Part shown: positions 1 to 10,717 of the stretch, piece after piece
Numbering within the stretch: the stretch's first letter is position 1
How the letters are laid out: the number at the start of each line of letters is the position of its first letter
Assembly: GCA_020466095.1 (NCBI GenBank)
Contig: CM035806.1
Location: 148,383,167 to 148,447,166, forward strand
Length of the DNA: 64,000 nucleotides
From: Chlorops oryzae
Lineage: Eukaryota > Arthropoda > Insecta > Diptera > Chloropidae
Direction of reading: 5' to 3'
The notes under the pieces: generated by a model
What the model saw: the letters and a program-made list of their open reading frames with translations, nothing else
Database searches by the model: none
Told to the model about the DNA's origin: nothing
Made by a program: the position numbers and the translations under genes

Positions 1-83
1 GTATAACTGGTCAGTAGTAGGTACTGTTGACGCAGTCAGTCGAGAAAGAGTATAGATTCACTATTGACATTTCCTGCAGGGTA
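1..83. mobile_element. Right end of a TIR element (cut by window edge)
   Basis: These 83 bases match the right end of the complete element at 19626-20019 with about four substitutions and one single-base indel. They finish in the same inverted terminus, TTCCTGCAGGGTA. The rest of this copy lies upstream of the window. No coding capacity is visible, so it is probably a non-autonomous DNA element (MITE). Confidence 0.75.
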
Positions 84-1136
84 CTTACACATTAACACTT
101 ACTACTTAGTTCAAAGTTTGAGAAAATACACAAAGCCATATGATTTTGAAAATCCTTAAAGGAACTTTCAGACTCCCATTGTCCTATAAAAAAAAGAATA
201 CGAGGTCGTCTTTTATGGTAAATTTCTATCAGAGGCACAAACAAACTCACATTCCAGGATATCTTGAGTGCTGGACATGCACCTCCTTAAAGTCGAACAT
301 CGTCCGTGGACGAAAACTTTTTTCCGGATCGTAAGACAGATGTTCCCTCGTTTTAGTTTTGATTTCTTTAACGGTCTGCATTTCGATGCCTCCTGCATTA
401 TACTAAATGTAAGAATAAATATTTAATTAAGTAGGTAGCACAGGTAAAATCCATTCGCTATAAGTAACAGCTCAATATTTTGCACCACATTACACCACAT
501 ACATATACGATTAAATTAGGTTACGGCATGACCTGAGAGTAAGGTCACCATGTTCCTGAATCGACAGTAAGGATTAATTTGGCAGTATATGTTGTTAGTT
601 CAACGGCGAAGGACATTCGAAAGGATTATCATTTACCGTATATATGTATGTGTATGTAGGTATTAGGTATGTATGCGTCTGAACTTATTTATGTCCATTC
701 TTCTTGAAATTCGAATACGAAAAGTTTTTAATAGAATCCGAAATCAGGTCAAAACGAGAGGTATTAATCTAAAGTGCACTTGAGGCGTTCCACAGCAAAA
801 AGCCTTAGTCTTGAAACATTCTTTGAACGGCAATTTCTCTTGACGGACATCGGACAAGCCAAAGCTTTTGAAGATGAATTTTTAATATAACCGTAACACA
901 TTTTCCCTTTCGTTCGTTATTGAATTCGATTTCGAGGACACTTTCCATTTTCATTCGAAGTGAAGAAAATCACAAGGACCAAAAAACACAACTGACAAGG
1001 GTCATTGGGTTTGCGTTTATTTTTTAGCATACATACATTATTGGAATATGAACATTGTAAATTGGTCGGCATAGTTTTCTCAATTTATAGTGGTTTACCG
1101 CCTCCCTAAAACGGTCCCCCTCAATATATCTTTTTC
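84..1136. other. Unassigned non-coding stretch
   Basis: AT-rich sequence with no credible reading frame and no recognised repeat. Short open frames near 140-400 have no family resemblance. A small TATG/TAGG-rich patch lies near 640-675. Confidence 0.6.
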
Positions 1137-2355
1137 TGTTTATCTCCTTCTCTCTCACCATCTGACTCACTCTCTCACTTCTCTCATTCTCTCACTGTCT
1201 TACTCATCTCTCTTCATCACTTCTCTTACTCTCATCTTCATTCATCTCTCTCTTTCTCTCTCTCTCTCCATTCTCTCAATATCTCATTCTCTCATTTCAT
1301 TCTCTTCTCTCATCTCTCAATCTCATTCCATTCTCATTCTCCAATTCTCTCACTCTTTCATTCTCTTGCTCTCTCCATCTCTCAATCTATCACTTCTCCA
1401 TCTCTCATCTCTCATTCTCAATCTCTCACTCTCACTCTTTCCATCTCACTCTCTCATCTCTCTCTCTCTTCTCATCTCTCATCTCTCACTTCACTCTCTC
1501 ATTCTCATCTCTCTCTCTCACTCTCTCAATCTCTCTCTCTCATCTCTCATCTCTCATCTCTCATCTCTCTCTCACTCTCTCCTCATTCTCTCACTCTCTC
1601 ACTCTCTCATCTCTCTCTCTTCACTCTCATTTCTCATCTCTCTCTCTCTATCTCTCATCTCTCATCTCTCACTCTCACTCTCCATCTCTCATCCTCTCTA
1701 CTACTCTCTCTCTCTCTCACTCTCTCATCTCTTTCATCTTTCATTCTCTTACATTCTCTCATCTCTCCATCTCTCATCTCTCACTCTTCATCTCTTTCTC
1801 TCTCTCTCAATCTTCACTCTCTCATCTCTTTCATCTCATTCTCTCTCATCTCATCTCTCATTCTCTCACTCTCTCACACTCATCTCACTTTCTCACTCTC
1901 TCACTCTCTCACTCTCACACTCTCTCATTCCCTTACTCTCTCACTCTCACACTCTCTCATTCTCTTACTCTCTCAATCTCTCATTCTCTCATCTCTCATC
2001 TCTCATTCTCTCATTCTCTCATTCTCTCATTCTCTCACTCTCTCACTCTCTCACTCTTTCATCTCTCACTCTCTCTCTCTCTCACTCTCTCACTCTCTCA
2101 CTCTTTTACTCTCTCTCTCTCTCTCTCACTCTCTCACTCTTTCAATCTTTCATTCTCTTACTTTGTCACTCTCTCCCAATCTCTCACTCTTTCACTCTCA
2201 CACTCTCTCATTCTCTTACTCTCTCAATCTCTCACTCTCTCACTGTTTCACACACTCTCTCATTCACTTATTTTCTCACTCTCTCACACTCTCTGACTTT
2301 CTCACTCTCTCACACTCTCTCAGTCTCTAATTTTCTCTCTCTCTCTCTCTCTCTA
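1137..2355. repeat. Long pyrimidine array, CTCTCA(C/T)T-type, about 1.2 kb
   Basis: An almost unbroken pyrimidine-strand array built from 8-base units such as CTCTCACT and CTCTCATT, with scattered variants. It ends in a pure CT run near 2335-2355. The 430-residue open frame across it is a Leu/Ser/His/Ile monotone that exists only because the repeat lacks stop codons. I do not treat it as a gene. Confidence 0.92.
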
Positions 2356-3864
2356 GCTGTCGCTCGTATAAGTAAACAATAAAATAGGAAATTGTAAATT
2401 TTGAATTGAAAATAATCAGCATTCTAACGAGTTGACATGATGTAACATTCATAATGTGCATTTGACGGCATCGACATCGACGTGCATTGGAGACTCTGAA
2501 GCTGAAGAACACAGAAAAAAAAAACATCAACAGCAACAAAAAAAAAAAAAAATGCCTGTTGATTCGAAATGATTAATTAAAGTGAAGAGACTGTTGTTGG
2601 ATATTTCAATAGTGCCCCCTTTAGGCAAAAGGACATATCAGCATGCGCGCGTCAGTGTTCTTCTTTTATTGTTATTATCAATCACAAGGCCTTCTTCTTT
2701 GACTTCTTGGACTCTGACTTGTTCGGCTTGGTGTTTTCGTTTTCGTGTTCGTGTTCGTGTTCGGTTAAGGCTTCCTTATTGTTCAAACAATCCGATTAAT
2801 GGAAATTTTCTCTTCTTTTTCTTTCTCATTGAAAGTAACAAGTCATTATGTCCACTTATAACAGCTCGGCCGCAAGTTGGCTTCGAATGAAGCTTTCAAA
2901 TCTCAAGGCCCGCGATCGATCGAATGAAGAATGCTGTCCCGAATTGTATTGATCTTAAATAAATTGCCCATTCATCGCATCGCCGATATACTGATTTTGG
3001 TATTAATATTGTGTTTTTGTTGTTAATGTTGTTGTTTCTTCTGTTCGAATTGAATATAATAGCGATGATTAGAGAGAGAAACGATCAACCAGGTAGTCAG
3101 ATGAGACTATCATACATACATTCATTCATGCATACGCACACGTTCACATTCACATTCACACGTATAAAGTTACAATGCACGGATTTAATTTATTTTAAAA
3201 AAAATGTTCAATTTCCGCACCGGCCATTGAAAGTGTTAAAAAAAAAATTGATTTATGAAGATCGAGACACAGATCAGAAGTTGCATGCAAGTCGTTTGCA
3301 TATGAAATTTCGCTATGAAAGCAATTAAGCCGCCAAGAAAGCACAAAACCGGAAAATTTGAAAAGTTCCAATAACAACGCCCAAGGATCTTCAAAAGAAT
3401 TTAAAATTATTTTTCTTTTACCAAGTCATTCACCTATTCAATAATATATTTAAGGACTATCGAGCAGGCGCATAGGCCAAAAAAAAAAAATAATAATTTC
3501 GAACGGTGGTCTAAGGTACCAAAAATCTACTTTTCTTCCTAAGTGACTTCTCGCATACCCCTCTGCGAACAGCCATGGCTTCGAATGATACTACACACGT
3601 TTAAGACTATCCATTCCGTACGGTGCACAAGAATTTGGCTAACTACCCAATATTTTCATAATAGTTACCTAAAGTATTCACCTCTTGTTATGCTACTGTG
3701 AATGAAGTGGTGAAGGTCTAAGTGGATGACTCTTATGTTCGAGAGCCATAAAAGGGCCAATGACTCAGCTTCATCATCATCATCATCATCATCATTACCA
3801 TCATGAAAGGGCTCGTTCAAAATGATCGCATCATCGATGAATTGCTATATCGTCCATCCATTCA
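2356..3864. other. Unassigned non-coding stretch with small microsatellites
   Basis: No credible gene. It holds poly(A) tracts near 2517-2550, a TTCGTG-type hexamer run near 2737-2763, a CACATT run near 3139-3160 and a CAT trinucleotide run near 3772-3803. Confidence 0.6.
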
Positions 3865-3866
3865 TA

Positions 3867-4596
3867 CACGCAGAGAAGAAATATCACATACCCAATTATA
3901 TTTTGCAGGCATTACATATGTAATTGGGTATGATGTAATTATATTTTCATAATTACGTCCAATTATATTTTTATCATTACCTCCAATTATATATGTAATT
4001 GTTTCAAATGATAAAATACTTAAAAATAATTTCAATTACATATATAATTCTGTCCAATTAAATATATATAATCGGCTGCAATGATGTATGTAATTGTATC
4101 GAATCATATACATACAAACAAATGAAATTACATATAAATAATTGCGTCTAATTAAATTTGTGATCCCCTGCAATTTAAAATATATTCTATATAACAATAT
4201 AAAAAGGGGCATTCTCCACGATTGGGCGGAATATATTTCACCACATCATATTCGTGGTCCACCTGCCCAAGGATTTTGAAAATTCAATCACCTTATATAC
4301 GATCGAAATTATAAACCATATGAGAAATATAAGAACAAGCTGTAAAATATGTATATAATTGCACCAATGCTTTAAACTGTAAAAGTAATCAGATGTAATT
4401 ACATATGTGTTCAGAACGCAATTACATATATGATAAATTTAAATGCAATTATATAAGTAATCGAGCACAATTAAGTAGTATTTTTGATTTTCTAATTATA
4501 TTGTAATTGGCTCCAATTAATAATGCAATCGGGCAAGGCGCCAATCACATATTTAATTGGTTCCAATTACATTTCGGGCACTTATTTCTCTCCGTG
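3867..4596. mobile_element. MITE with CACGCAGAGAA/TTCTCTCCGTG ends, TA-flanked
   Basis: The left end reads CACGCAGAGAAGAAAT and the right end ATTTCTCTCCGTG, an imperfect inverted pair. Each is bordered by TA (3865-3866 and 4597-4598), as expected for Tc1/mariner-type insertion. The 730 bp interior is AT-rich and full of short palindromic AATTACATATGTAATT-like motifs. No transposase frame is present, so this is a non-autonomous element. The superfamily is inferred only from the TA duplication, which can arise by chance in AT-rich DNA. Confidence 0.6.
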
Positions 4597-4598
4597 TA

Positions 4599-4913
4599 TC
4601 TATCGTTCATACATCGGTTGCGGTTGTCACACGTTTATACCTCGTTTTCGGGTTACACAAATGCAGCAATACCAGACTTCAGTGTATTCATGTAAATTAA
4701 TTGATTTCAAATTATTTGTAAATATATCCCACATTCCATTTTTTGCCTTATTATTTTTTGTTTGTTTTTGTTTTTTATCCCTTTTCGTCATTCTCGCTTG
4801 GCCTGGAGTGCTCGGCTTCGAGATCGTGCCAAACCACTCGACTTGGAGGCATTAGCATCCTAAGTGGACTCAAGTGTACAACAAAATATTATAATAATAT
4901 TAATATTCAATAT

Positions 4914-4947
<34 letters not shown>

Positions 4948-5335
4948 GGCTCTAATCTAAATAAGCTTTAAGACTTCATATGTACATACTTACAGTGAAA
5001 TATCGATAACTGAGACGTCGAAGATTTATTATTTATTGCAAATGATATTGTTATTGAAATTTTGGGCTATACTTACAGTGAAACCTCACTTTACTGGTTA
5101 GCGACATTTTCCTTTCAAGCGGCATATCCGCCAGCGAGCGATGTGAAAGATTTTCGGTATTTAGATTAGGCGACATTCGATTCGATTAATTGTGGAAAAG
5201 AGAAATTTCCGCCCAAGAGTGGGACAGTCCTTGTCTACAGTAGAGAAAGCAACTTTTGCAGTGTATACAGTCGTGGAGCACAAAGTATAGCTCTATACTC
5301 TCAATATGTCTAAATACATACATAGCTCTACGTAA
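4599..5335. other. Unassigned stretch with a poly(A) run
   Basis: It contains a poly(A) tract of about 30 bases near 4915-4946 and no credible gene. Two short CAGTGAAA-starting motifs, near 4994 and 5085, resemble the start of pogo/Tc1 termini. I found no matching opposite ends. Confidence 0.5.
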
Positions 5336-5681
5336 CCCAGCAGGCAAAATGAGCTCACAAAATTGAAAATTTCTATTATAGCGCAAAATGAGCTTAAGGA
5401 GAGCTAAATATGAAATTGAAATTGAAAACCGAAAATCAAACTCGTTGTGATCTAATAATGAGCTCAAAATGACATCAATCCTTATGTTTTTTTTTTAGCA
5501 AAAAATGACGTTTTTGTGAGCTAATACTGACTGAAATGAAATTTTCTAATTTATGAACTGATAAAAGGTCCAAAGCCTTCTAGTAGAGCATATTCAAAAA
5601 TTTGTCACAGTGCGCTTACATATTAACCTCACGTTTTAAATTTATATACACTTTTTAACAAAACATACAAAGCAGTATCAT

Positions 5682-5746
5682 TGGCTAAGGAGGTAGAGGG
5701 TAGAGTGTTGGCTCCATGTTTCACAGGTAAGAGGTTCAAATCTCGG
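5682..5746 (+). repeat. Possible tRNA-derived SINE head (weak)
   Basis: A B-box-like GGTTCAAATCT follows a loose A-box-like GTAGAGGGTAGAGTG at tRNA-like spacing. There is no cloverleaf-quality acceptor pairing, so I read it as a possible SINE relic inside the TIR element rather than a tRNA gene. Confidence 0.3.
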
Positions 5747-5946
5747 AAAAGGCATTTGATAAATATAGGAAGCACTAAATAATCCGTAAGACTTACTGCT
5801 CTCTGCTTCTTCCCTGTAGTTAAGCTAACGTGGCAAATGGATTGCCGCCAGACACTATCGTTATAGGGTATCAAAATTGGGGCAAATAAGCGCATTTTTT
5901 CTTGCAAATAATTCAATGCGTAAAAAAAAACTTTTATTTTTAGTTT

Positions 5947-6021
5947 GCCTGCATGGGGAGTCGAACCGACAGCCATCAGATCAAACAAACCAAGCACGCT
6001 ACCGCTACACTATTGACGGCC
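5947..6021 (-). repeat. tRNA-derived SINE head
   Basis: On the minus strand an A-box-like TAGTGTAGCGGTAGCG is followed, at normal tRNA spacing, by a B-box GGTTCGACTCC. The two ends do not pair as an acceptor stem, so it is not a functional tRNA gene but a pol III promoter-bearing SINE head or decayed tRNA pseudogene. Downstream on the minus strand the sequence becomes A/T-rich. Confidence 0.5.
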
Positions 6022-6297
6022 TTATATTCTCAAGTCTTTAAATCAAATATGAACATTTCTTTTCTTTCTTACTGGACCTGTCAAAGAATATGAGCTAAAT
6101 ATGAACTAAATGTGATATATCTATGAGCTATAAATTTATCTCATATTTAGCTCATACTGAGCTTCGAAAGGTGCTCCAAATAACTCATATATATCTCATA
6201 TTTGTCTAACATAACGCTATTTTGGACTTAAAACAAAAACTTTTCAAATCATAAATAGCTCATACTGAGCTTTTTTGCAGCTCAAATGCCTGCTGGG

Positions 6298-7548
6298 AAA
6301 ACTGTAGAATTCTAGAGACGGTCTTCAGTGTACACAATAAAGGTAGATTCTCTACACTCTACACTCTTTAGTGGATTTCAGGCCTAAGAAAAGTTCATTT
6401 AGAACTCATGAAAAAATAAATAAATAAGAAATTATTTGTGAACTAGTGTTATCGGATAAGTTGGGTATATTAAAATCGGTGTTGACCAAAAATGGAGAAT
6501 GTTTAGCCCACGGTCAAATTAACATATGCTCCACTCAAAAGCGAATGTTACTCCAGATTCAAGTTTTTTTTTTTTTTTTTTTTTTTTTGATACGATAACG
6601 TAAGGTATAATGTACATATCAATGGCATTTGCGTGGTAGGTATCATCATCATAAATTTTCTTGCTTCTCAGATTCATGAAGATCACTGATGGATGCTGCG
6701 GCATTTAGCTGCGTCATATGTGATCGAATTTTGAATAAAAAATAAAAAAAAATATAAAAAAAATAAAAAAAAAATAATAAAAAAAAACAACTTCATAAAT
6801 CACAGTAATGCATGATTTGACACAATTTTTTTCCAGTCTCCGAGTGAGTTTTTCACTTCAATGGAGCTCAATTGAAGCAATTCAAGTGATGCTGCTTTAA
6901 ACGGAAATCATAATTATTGCACCCACTTGGGAACACAGACGCACAAAAACACACGAAAATGCACACACACACACACACACTTACGTAGAGACCATAACAA
7001 TAAATTCTTAAAGTGTTAAGTTAATATTTTTCTTAAGGGTATTTTCAATTAACCATTGACTTATTGAAAAACAAAGAATACAATCAAAATGTTGCCCGAA
7101 CACACGCAACGCGCAACGTGCGACAGCAGAACCATTGCGTGTTCCGTGCATTGTGGCAACGTTGTCGAACAATTGGCTTAGATGAGAGGGAGTTTCTTTT
7201 TGTGTAAAAGTATAAACATTCAGTTGGAGTTTTTGAGAGTTTTGTTCTTCTATCAATTGTTCCTTTTACATTTGAAATGCTTCCATCAGTGCTACCACAC
7301 TTTGGGAATTTTAAATAAAAATCACTTTAAATGCATACATAATTTTAAAGGGAATTTTCGTTAACATTTTCTCAAAGATAGCAGAGCATGAGAAAATTTA
7401 TTGAAAGTCTCTAAAGTTCCAGTTTCTTAGGGAAGCACTGTTACCAGTTTTTTTGCGTGATTGTCTCATAATTAAGTCCAATTTCTTTAAAGTTTGATCT
7501 GCAAAAAAAAAAAAAAAATCCCCAGTCTCTACTAAAGATTAAAAACTC
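6298..7548. other. Unassigned stretch with homopolymer runs
   Basis: No credible gene. It holds a poly(T) run near 6565-6588, an A-rich block near 6735-6790 and a CA dinucleotide run near 6962-6980. Confidence 0.6.
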
Positions 7549-7556
7549 CTCTCAAT

Positions 7557-7725
7557 CAGGCCCCGACGTAGGAGGTGGCGAGCCGGGCAAATGCCCAGAG
7601 CGGCACTGTTAAGGACGGCAATTTCTTATCAATATGCGAAAACTATTCCCCATTAGTGCCGTCATACTTAGGGGCGGCAAATATTGTTTTTGCCCAGAGC
7701 GGTAGAATAGCTTGATCGGGCCCTG
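7557..7725. mobile_element. hAT-type MITE, CAGGGCCCGAT family, best copy
   Basis: A 169 bp element with an imperfect inverted pair, CAGGCCCCGAC at the left and GATCGGGCCCTG at the right. It is bordered by CTCTCAAT (7549-7556) and CTCTTAAT (7726-7733), an 8 bp duplication with one difference. CAG-type termini and an 8 bp duplication fit the hAT superfamily. The interior shares TGCCCAGAGCGGCACTGT and CCCATTAGTG blocks with other copies at 13678, 16154, 29803 and 32380. No coding capacity. Confidence 0.75.
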
Positions 7726-7733
7726 CTCTTAAT

Positions 7734-8094
7734 TTAGAGGATATTCCCCGAAACTGGTGGAAAAATCGGGGAGTCATCTCTGATCTTGAATTCTTAAATT
7801 TGTTATACCCCGAAATGACCGTTCAACGGGGGATAAATCATTGATACCTTGAATGTTCGTCCATAAAGAATTTCGGATCAATTTGTTTTCCTTTTTTTTT
7901 TTGGTCGTCGCTCCGGATCATCCACAATAATTGTAACCTCTAATAAGATCTCAAGGGTATGGGGCTAGCGTTTCTCGCAATCGTCCAAACTCCGTCTTTT
8001 GTCCATACAACAGACGGTCTCTAGTAGTAAATAAAAAATCTCGAATGCGTACCTAACAGTAATCGGGAGCATAGAAAGCCCCCATCAGGCCCGT
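7734..8094. other. Unassigned stretch
   Basis: No gene and no recognised repeat. Confidence 0.5.
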
Positions 8095-8222
8095 ACTGGC
8101 ATTCGCCTCAATTTGCCCTTAATTATTTTCCTTTAAACTTATTTCCTAAGCATATAGTATAGGGGCCCTTCTACTCGTCAGTCCGGTAGGCCCCTAGGGG
8201 CGCAGTCCGGGTCTAGGCCCTA
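8095..8222. mobile_element. Possible second hAT-type MITE (CAGGCCCGTACTGG end)
   Basis: A CAGGCCCGTACTGGC start and a GCGCAGTCCGGGTCTAGGCCC end form a loose inverted pair around about 128 bp. CAGGCCCG..CTGG-type ends are typical of hAT elements, but I see no clear 8 bp duplication. It could be a decayed or rearranged copy. Confidence 0.35.
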
Positions 8223-8925
8223 TTGCAAATCGTTTCTCTTTCTGTCTTTCGATAGCCACCAACAACGATTTTTCGCTTCGCTCGAGAGATCCGAAATGAA
8301 AGCATAAAGCATTCAGAATACTTGCGCACAGTACACTGCGCCCCCATCGATGCGCTTCTGCTTACATGTACATTTATTTATCGGCTTGATCTTGAATTCT
8401 TAAACGCTTCTGGTGCATCTAACCGATGCGGTGTATTGCAGTCCGCATTCAGACTTTTAAGTAGAAAATCATGTAAGTTGCTATCATCATCGCAGCAGCT
8501 CATGATCGTTAACCCATGTTATTGTACCTACTAGTCGGAATGCTACTACCATTCTTAAATATCTCGAACCGATCAAATAATGGCGCGGCTACACTGTACA
8601 CTGTTCACTGTTCGGTATACGGCATACGGTATACGGTATGGCATGCTATGATATGGCATTAAGTTTGTCGTATGCACTGCGGGGGGCGGAGCATGCGGAC
8701 ACAGTAAGTTTCAAAAAAAGAAGAAAAAAAGGTTCCACTCAAAGTGTTAACAACTATCTTTCAAGATTAAACCGATACGTGCACGCACACACGGTAGCCG
8801 TCGGTGACGTGTTCAGTCTGGCGGTCGCCAGAAATCACGCTCACCTGATAAAGAGCAGCGAAAGCCCAACGTTTTCGTACATAAACGGATGTGTATGTTG
8901 TATAAAGTACAAATGTACCATAATG

Positions 8926-8956
<31 letters not shown>

Positions 8957-9399
8957 GTACATACTACATACATAAGTAGTATGCATAGATTTGTATGTAT
9001 CTGTGCTATGTGGAGTAACAGTGTATCAAATCGCGGTATGTCGAGAGCAAGCATCTTTCTTTCTTCGGTTACCCAAAGTATCATACCTACTCATGTTTAA
9101 TCAAGAATTTATAGGTTGTCTTCGAGGTTACCATGTTTCGAGGCTATCCAATTTACAAAAAAAAAGTTAATGTTTTGCCTTAGCGATGGGCAGTTGACAG
9201 TGCTTTGTTGCACTCCATTGGTGGTAAGCGGGTCAAGCGGGAGAGTCCCTTCGTTTAATTGATGATAAAAGCCTAAGAAACCTCAACCGTGATACAGCAT
9301 GTGAACAGTTCCGGTCAGAATCATATAAAAACGATCCCGATGATAAGCATCAGTGTGGTTGGAACAAATTCCCAACCTTAGCAGTATTATAGGATGGTT
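8223..9399. other. Unassigned stretch with CATA microsatellite
   Basis: No credible gene. Direct GGTATACGGCATACG-like motifs occur near 8610-8640, and a CATA tetranucleotide run with flanking TATG occurs near 8925-8985. These are typical of fly non-coding DNA. Confidence 0.6.
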
Positions 9400-9654
9400 C
9401 AGAGTCAGAGAGAGGGGTAGAGAGAGAGCAAGAGAGAGCAAGAGAGCGAGGGAGAGCGAGCGAGGGAGTGAGAGCGGGAGAGAGGGAAAGAGAGGGAGAA
9501 GAGAGGGAGAGGGAGCGAGAGAGAGAGAGAGAGGCGAGAGGAGCGAGAGAGAAGGAGAGAGCGGAGAGGGAGAGAGGAGAGAGAGAGAGAGAGAGAGGAG
9601 AGAGGAGACGAGAGAGAGAGAGAGCAGAGAGAGAGAGAGGAGAGGAGAGAGAGC

Positions 9655-9705
<51 letters not shown>

Positions 9706-9711
9706 GAGAGC

Positions 9712-9743
<32 letters not shown>

Positions 9744-10021
9744 GAGACGCGAGAGATAAATAGCGAGAGAGAGATAGCGAGAGAGAATGAGGAGAGGAGC
9801 AGAGAGACGGAGAGAGATCAGAGAGATGAAGAGATGAAGAGATGAGAGAGAGCGAAAGAGAGAGCGGGAGAGAGCGAGAGAGATGGAGAGATGGAGATGG
9901 AGAGATAAAGATGGAAAGATGGAGATGGAGAGATGGAGATGGAGAGAGAGGGAGAGAGAGGGAGAGTGAGGGAGAGAGCGAGAGGGAGAGAGAGGGAGAG
10001 AGAGGTAGAGAGAGGGAGACA
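9400..10021. repeat. GA-rich purine array, about 0.6 kb
   Basis: A purine-strand array of GAGA with interspersed GAGC, GAGG and, towards the end, GATGGAGATG units. The Glu/Arg and Leu/Ser open frames on both strands are repeat artefacts. Confidence 0.92.
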
Positions 10022-10469
10022 AATGATTTTCAATGAATGTTTTTAAGGTTTATAAGGTTTCTATTGTTATTTACGGCATAGCCAAACGTCGAACAGTATA
10101 CTTCAAATTGTTTTCAAGTGTCCCATTGGGGACCCGTGTGTTTTACTATTGTTGAGCTGTTTCTAACGCCTTTCATGTGGTCCTCCTAAGTCAATGAGGC
10201 ACCCTCGTCTCAACTTCAAGTCTTCACACATCGATCTGTACAATTTTTGTCTCTGTTGCTTTGGTAGTATTTTTCCAGTTCCACTTTGTCTACCTTACAA
10301 TTAATAGATAGCTACTTCATGTATAAACATTTGCTAGGAAACTTTAAATAATATTAGGTTGGTGAAGATAGAGAGTACAAACGAGATATCGATAGATCGG
10401 GAAAGAGAAAGAGAAAGAAGGAACAAGAAAATCTGGGCTGGTCTGTTTGTTTTGCTATAGCAATACATA
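10022..10469. other. Unassigned stretch
   Basis: No gene and no repeat recognised, apart from a short GAAAGAGAAAGAG patch near 10400. Confidence 0.5.
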
Positions 10470-10477
10470 GTACTACT

Positions 10478-10709
10478 CATGATACAAGAAAACAAGATAG
10501 CGCCACTTCAGTACCGCTATTTTGAGGCTCTCTTTGAGAGCCGAAAATTGAGTTTGTGACGTCACTGAGCGAGAAATTCTTGTTGTTTCCCATGCTATTC
10601 AAAAAAGTAAAAAGCCGGTTTAACATGGGAAACAACAACAACGAATCGCGATTTTGAGTTTGTGACGTTTCCTCTCTCAAGTGGCGCTATCTTGTTTTCT
10701 TGTATCATG
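10478..10709 (+). mobile_element. 232 bp MITE, CATGATACAAG termini, copy 1, exact 8 bp duplication
   Basis: It starts CATGATACAAGAAAACAAG and ends in the inverted copy. The terminal inverted repeat continues through AGCGCCACT, roughly 30 bases. The direct repeat GTACTACT flanks both sides (10470-10477 and 10710-10717). Inside, subterminal CACAAACTCAA-type motifs and a GTTGTTTCCCATG/CATGGGAAACAAC pair form a second inverted repeat. No transposase. An 8 bp duplication fits hAT or P superfamilies. The CATGAT start recalls P-element ends, but that is suggestive only. Copy 2 is at 47109-47340. Confidence 0.88.
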
Positions 10710-10717
10710 GTACTACT

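Larger units (their letters stand above)
5336..6297. mobile_element. TIR element with CCCAGCAGGCA ends
   Basis: The left terminus CCCAGCAGGCAAAATGAGCT and the right terminus AGCTCAAATGCCTGCTGGG are inverted copies. The 962 bp body repeats the motif ATGAGCT/AGCTCAT many times and carries two tRNA-like segments in opposite orientation (about 5682-5746 plus and 5947-6021 minus). No transposase frame is seen. I could not identify a convincing target duplication, so the exact boundaries and superfamily are uncertain. The termini resemble those of the elements at 19626-20019 and 39292-39806. Confidence 0.6.

Noticed and set aside
1090..2382. 430-residue open frame rich in Leu/Ser/His
   Set aside because: Translation of a CTCTCA-type array with no stop codons possible in the unit; no non-repeat protein sequence.
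5060..5120. pogo-type element starting CAGTGAAACCTCAC
   Set aside because: No inverted right end found within a few kilobases.
8925..8985. CRISPR-like short direct repeats
   Set aside because: They are CATA microsatellites without spacers; the window is eukaryotic in character.
10477..10680. 67-residue frame shared almost exactly with 47138-47341
   Set aside because: The similarity exists because both lie in copies of the same 232 bp non-coding MITE.
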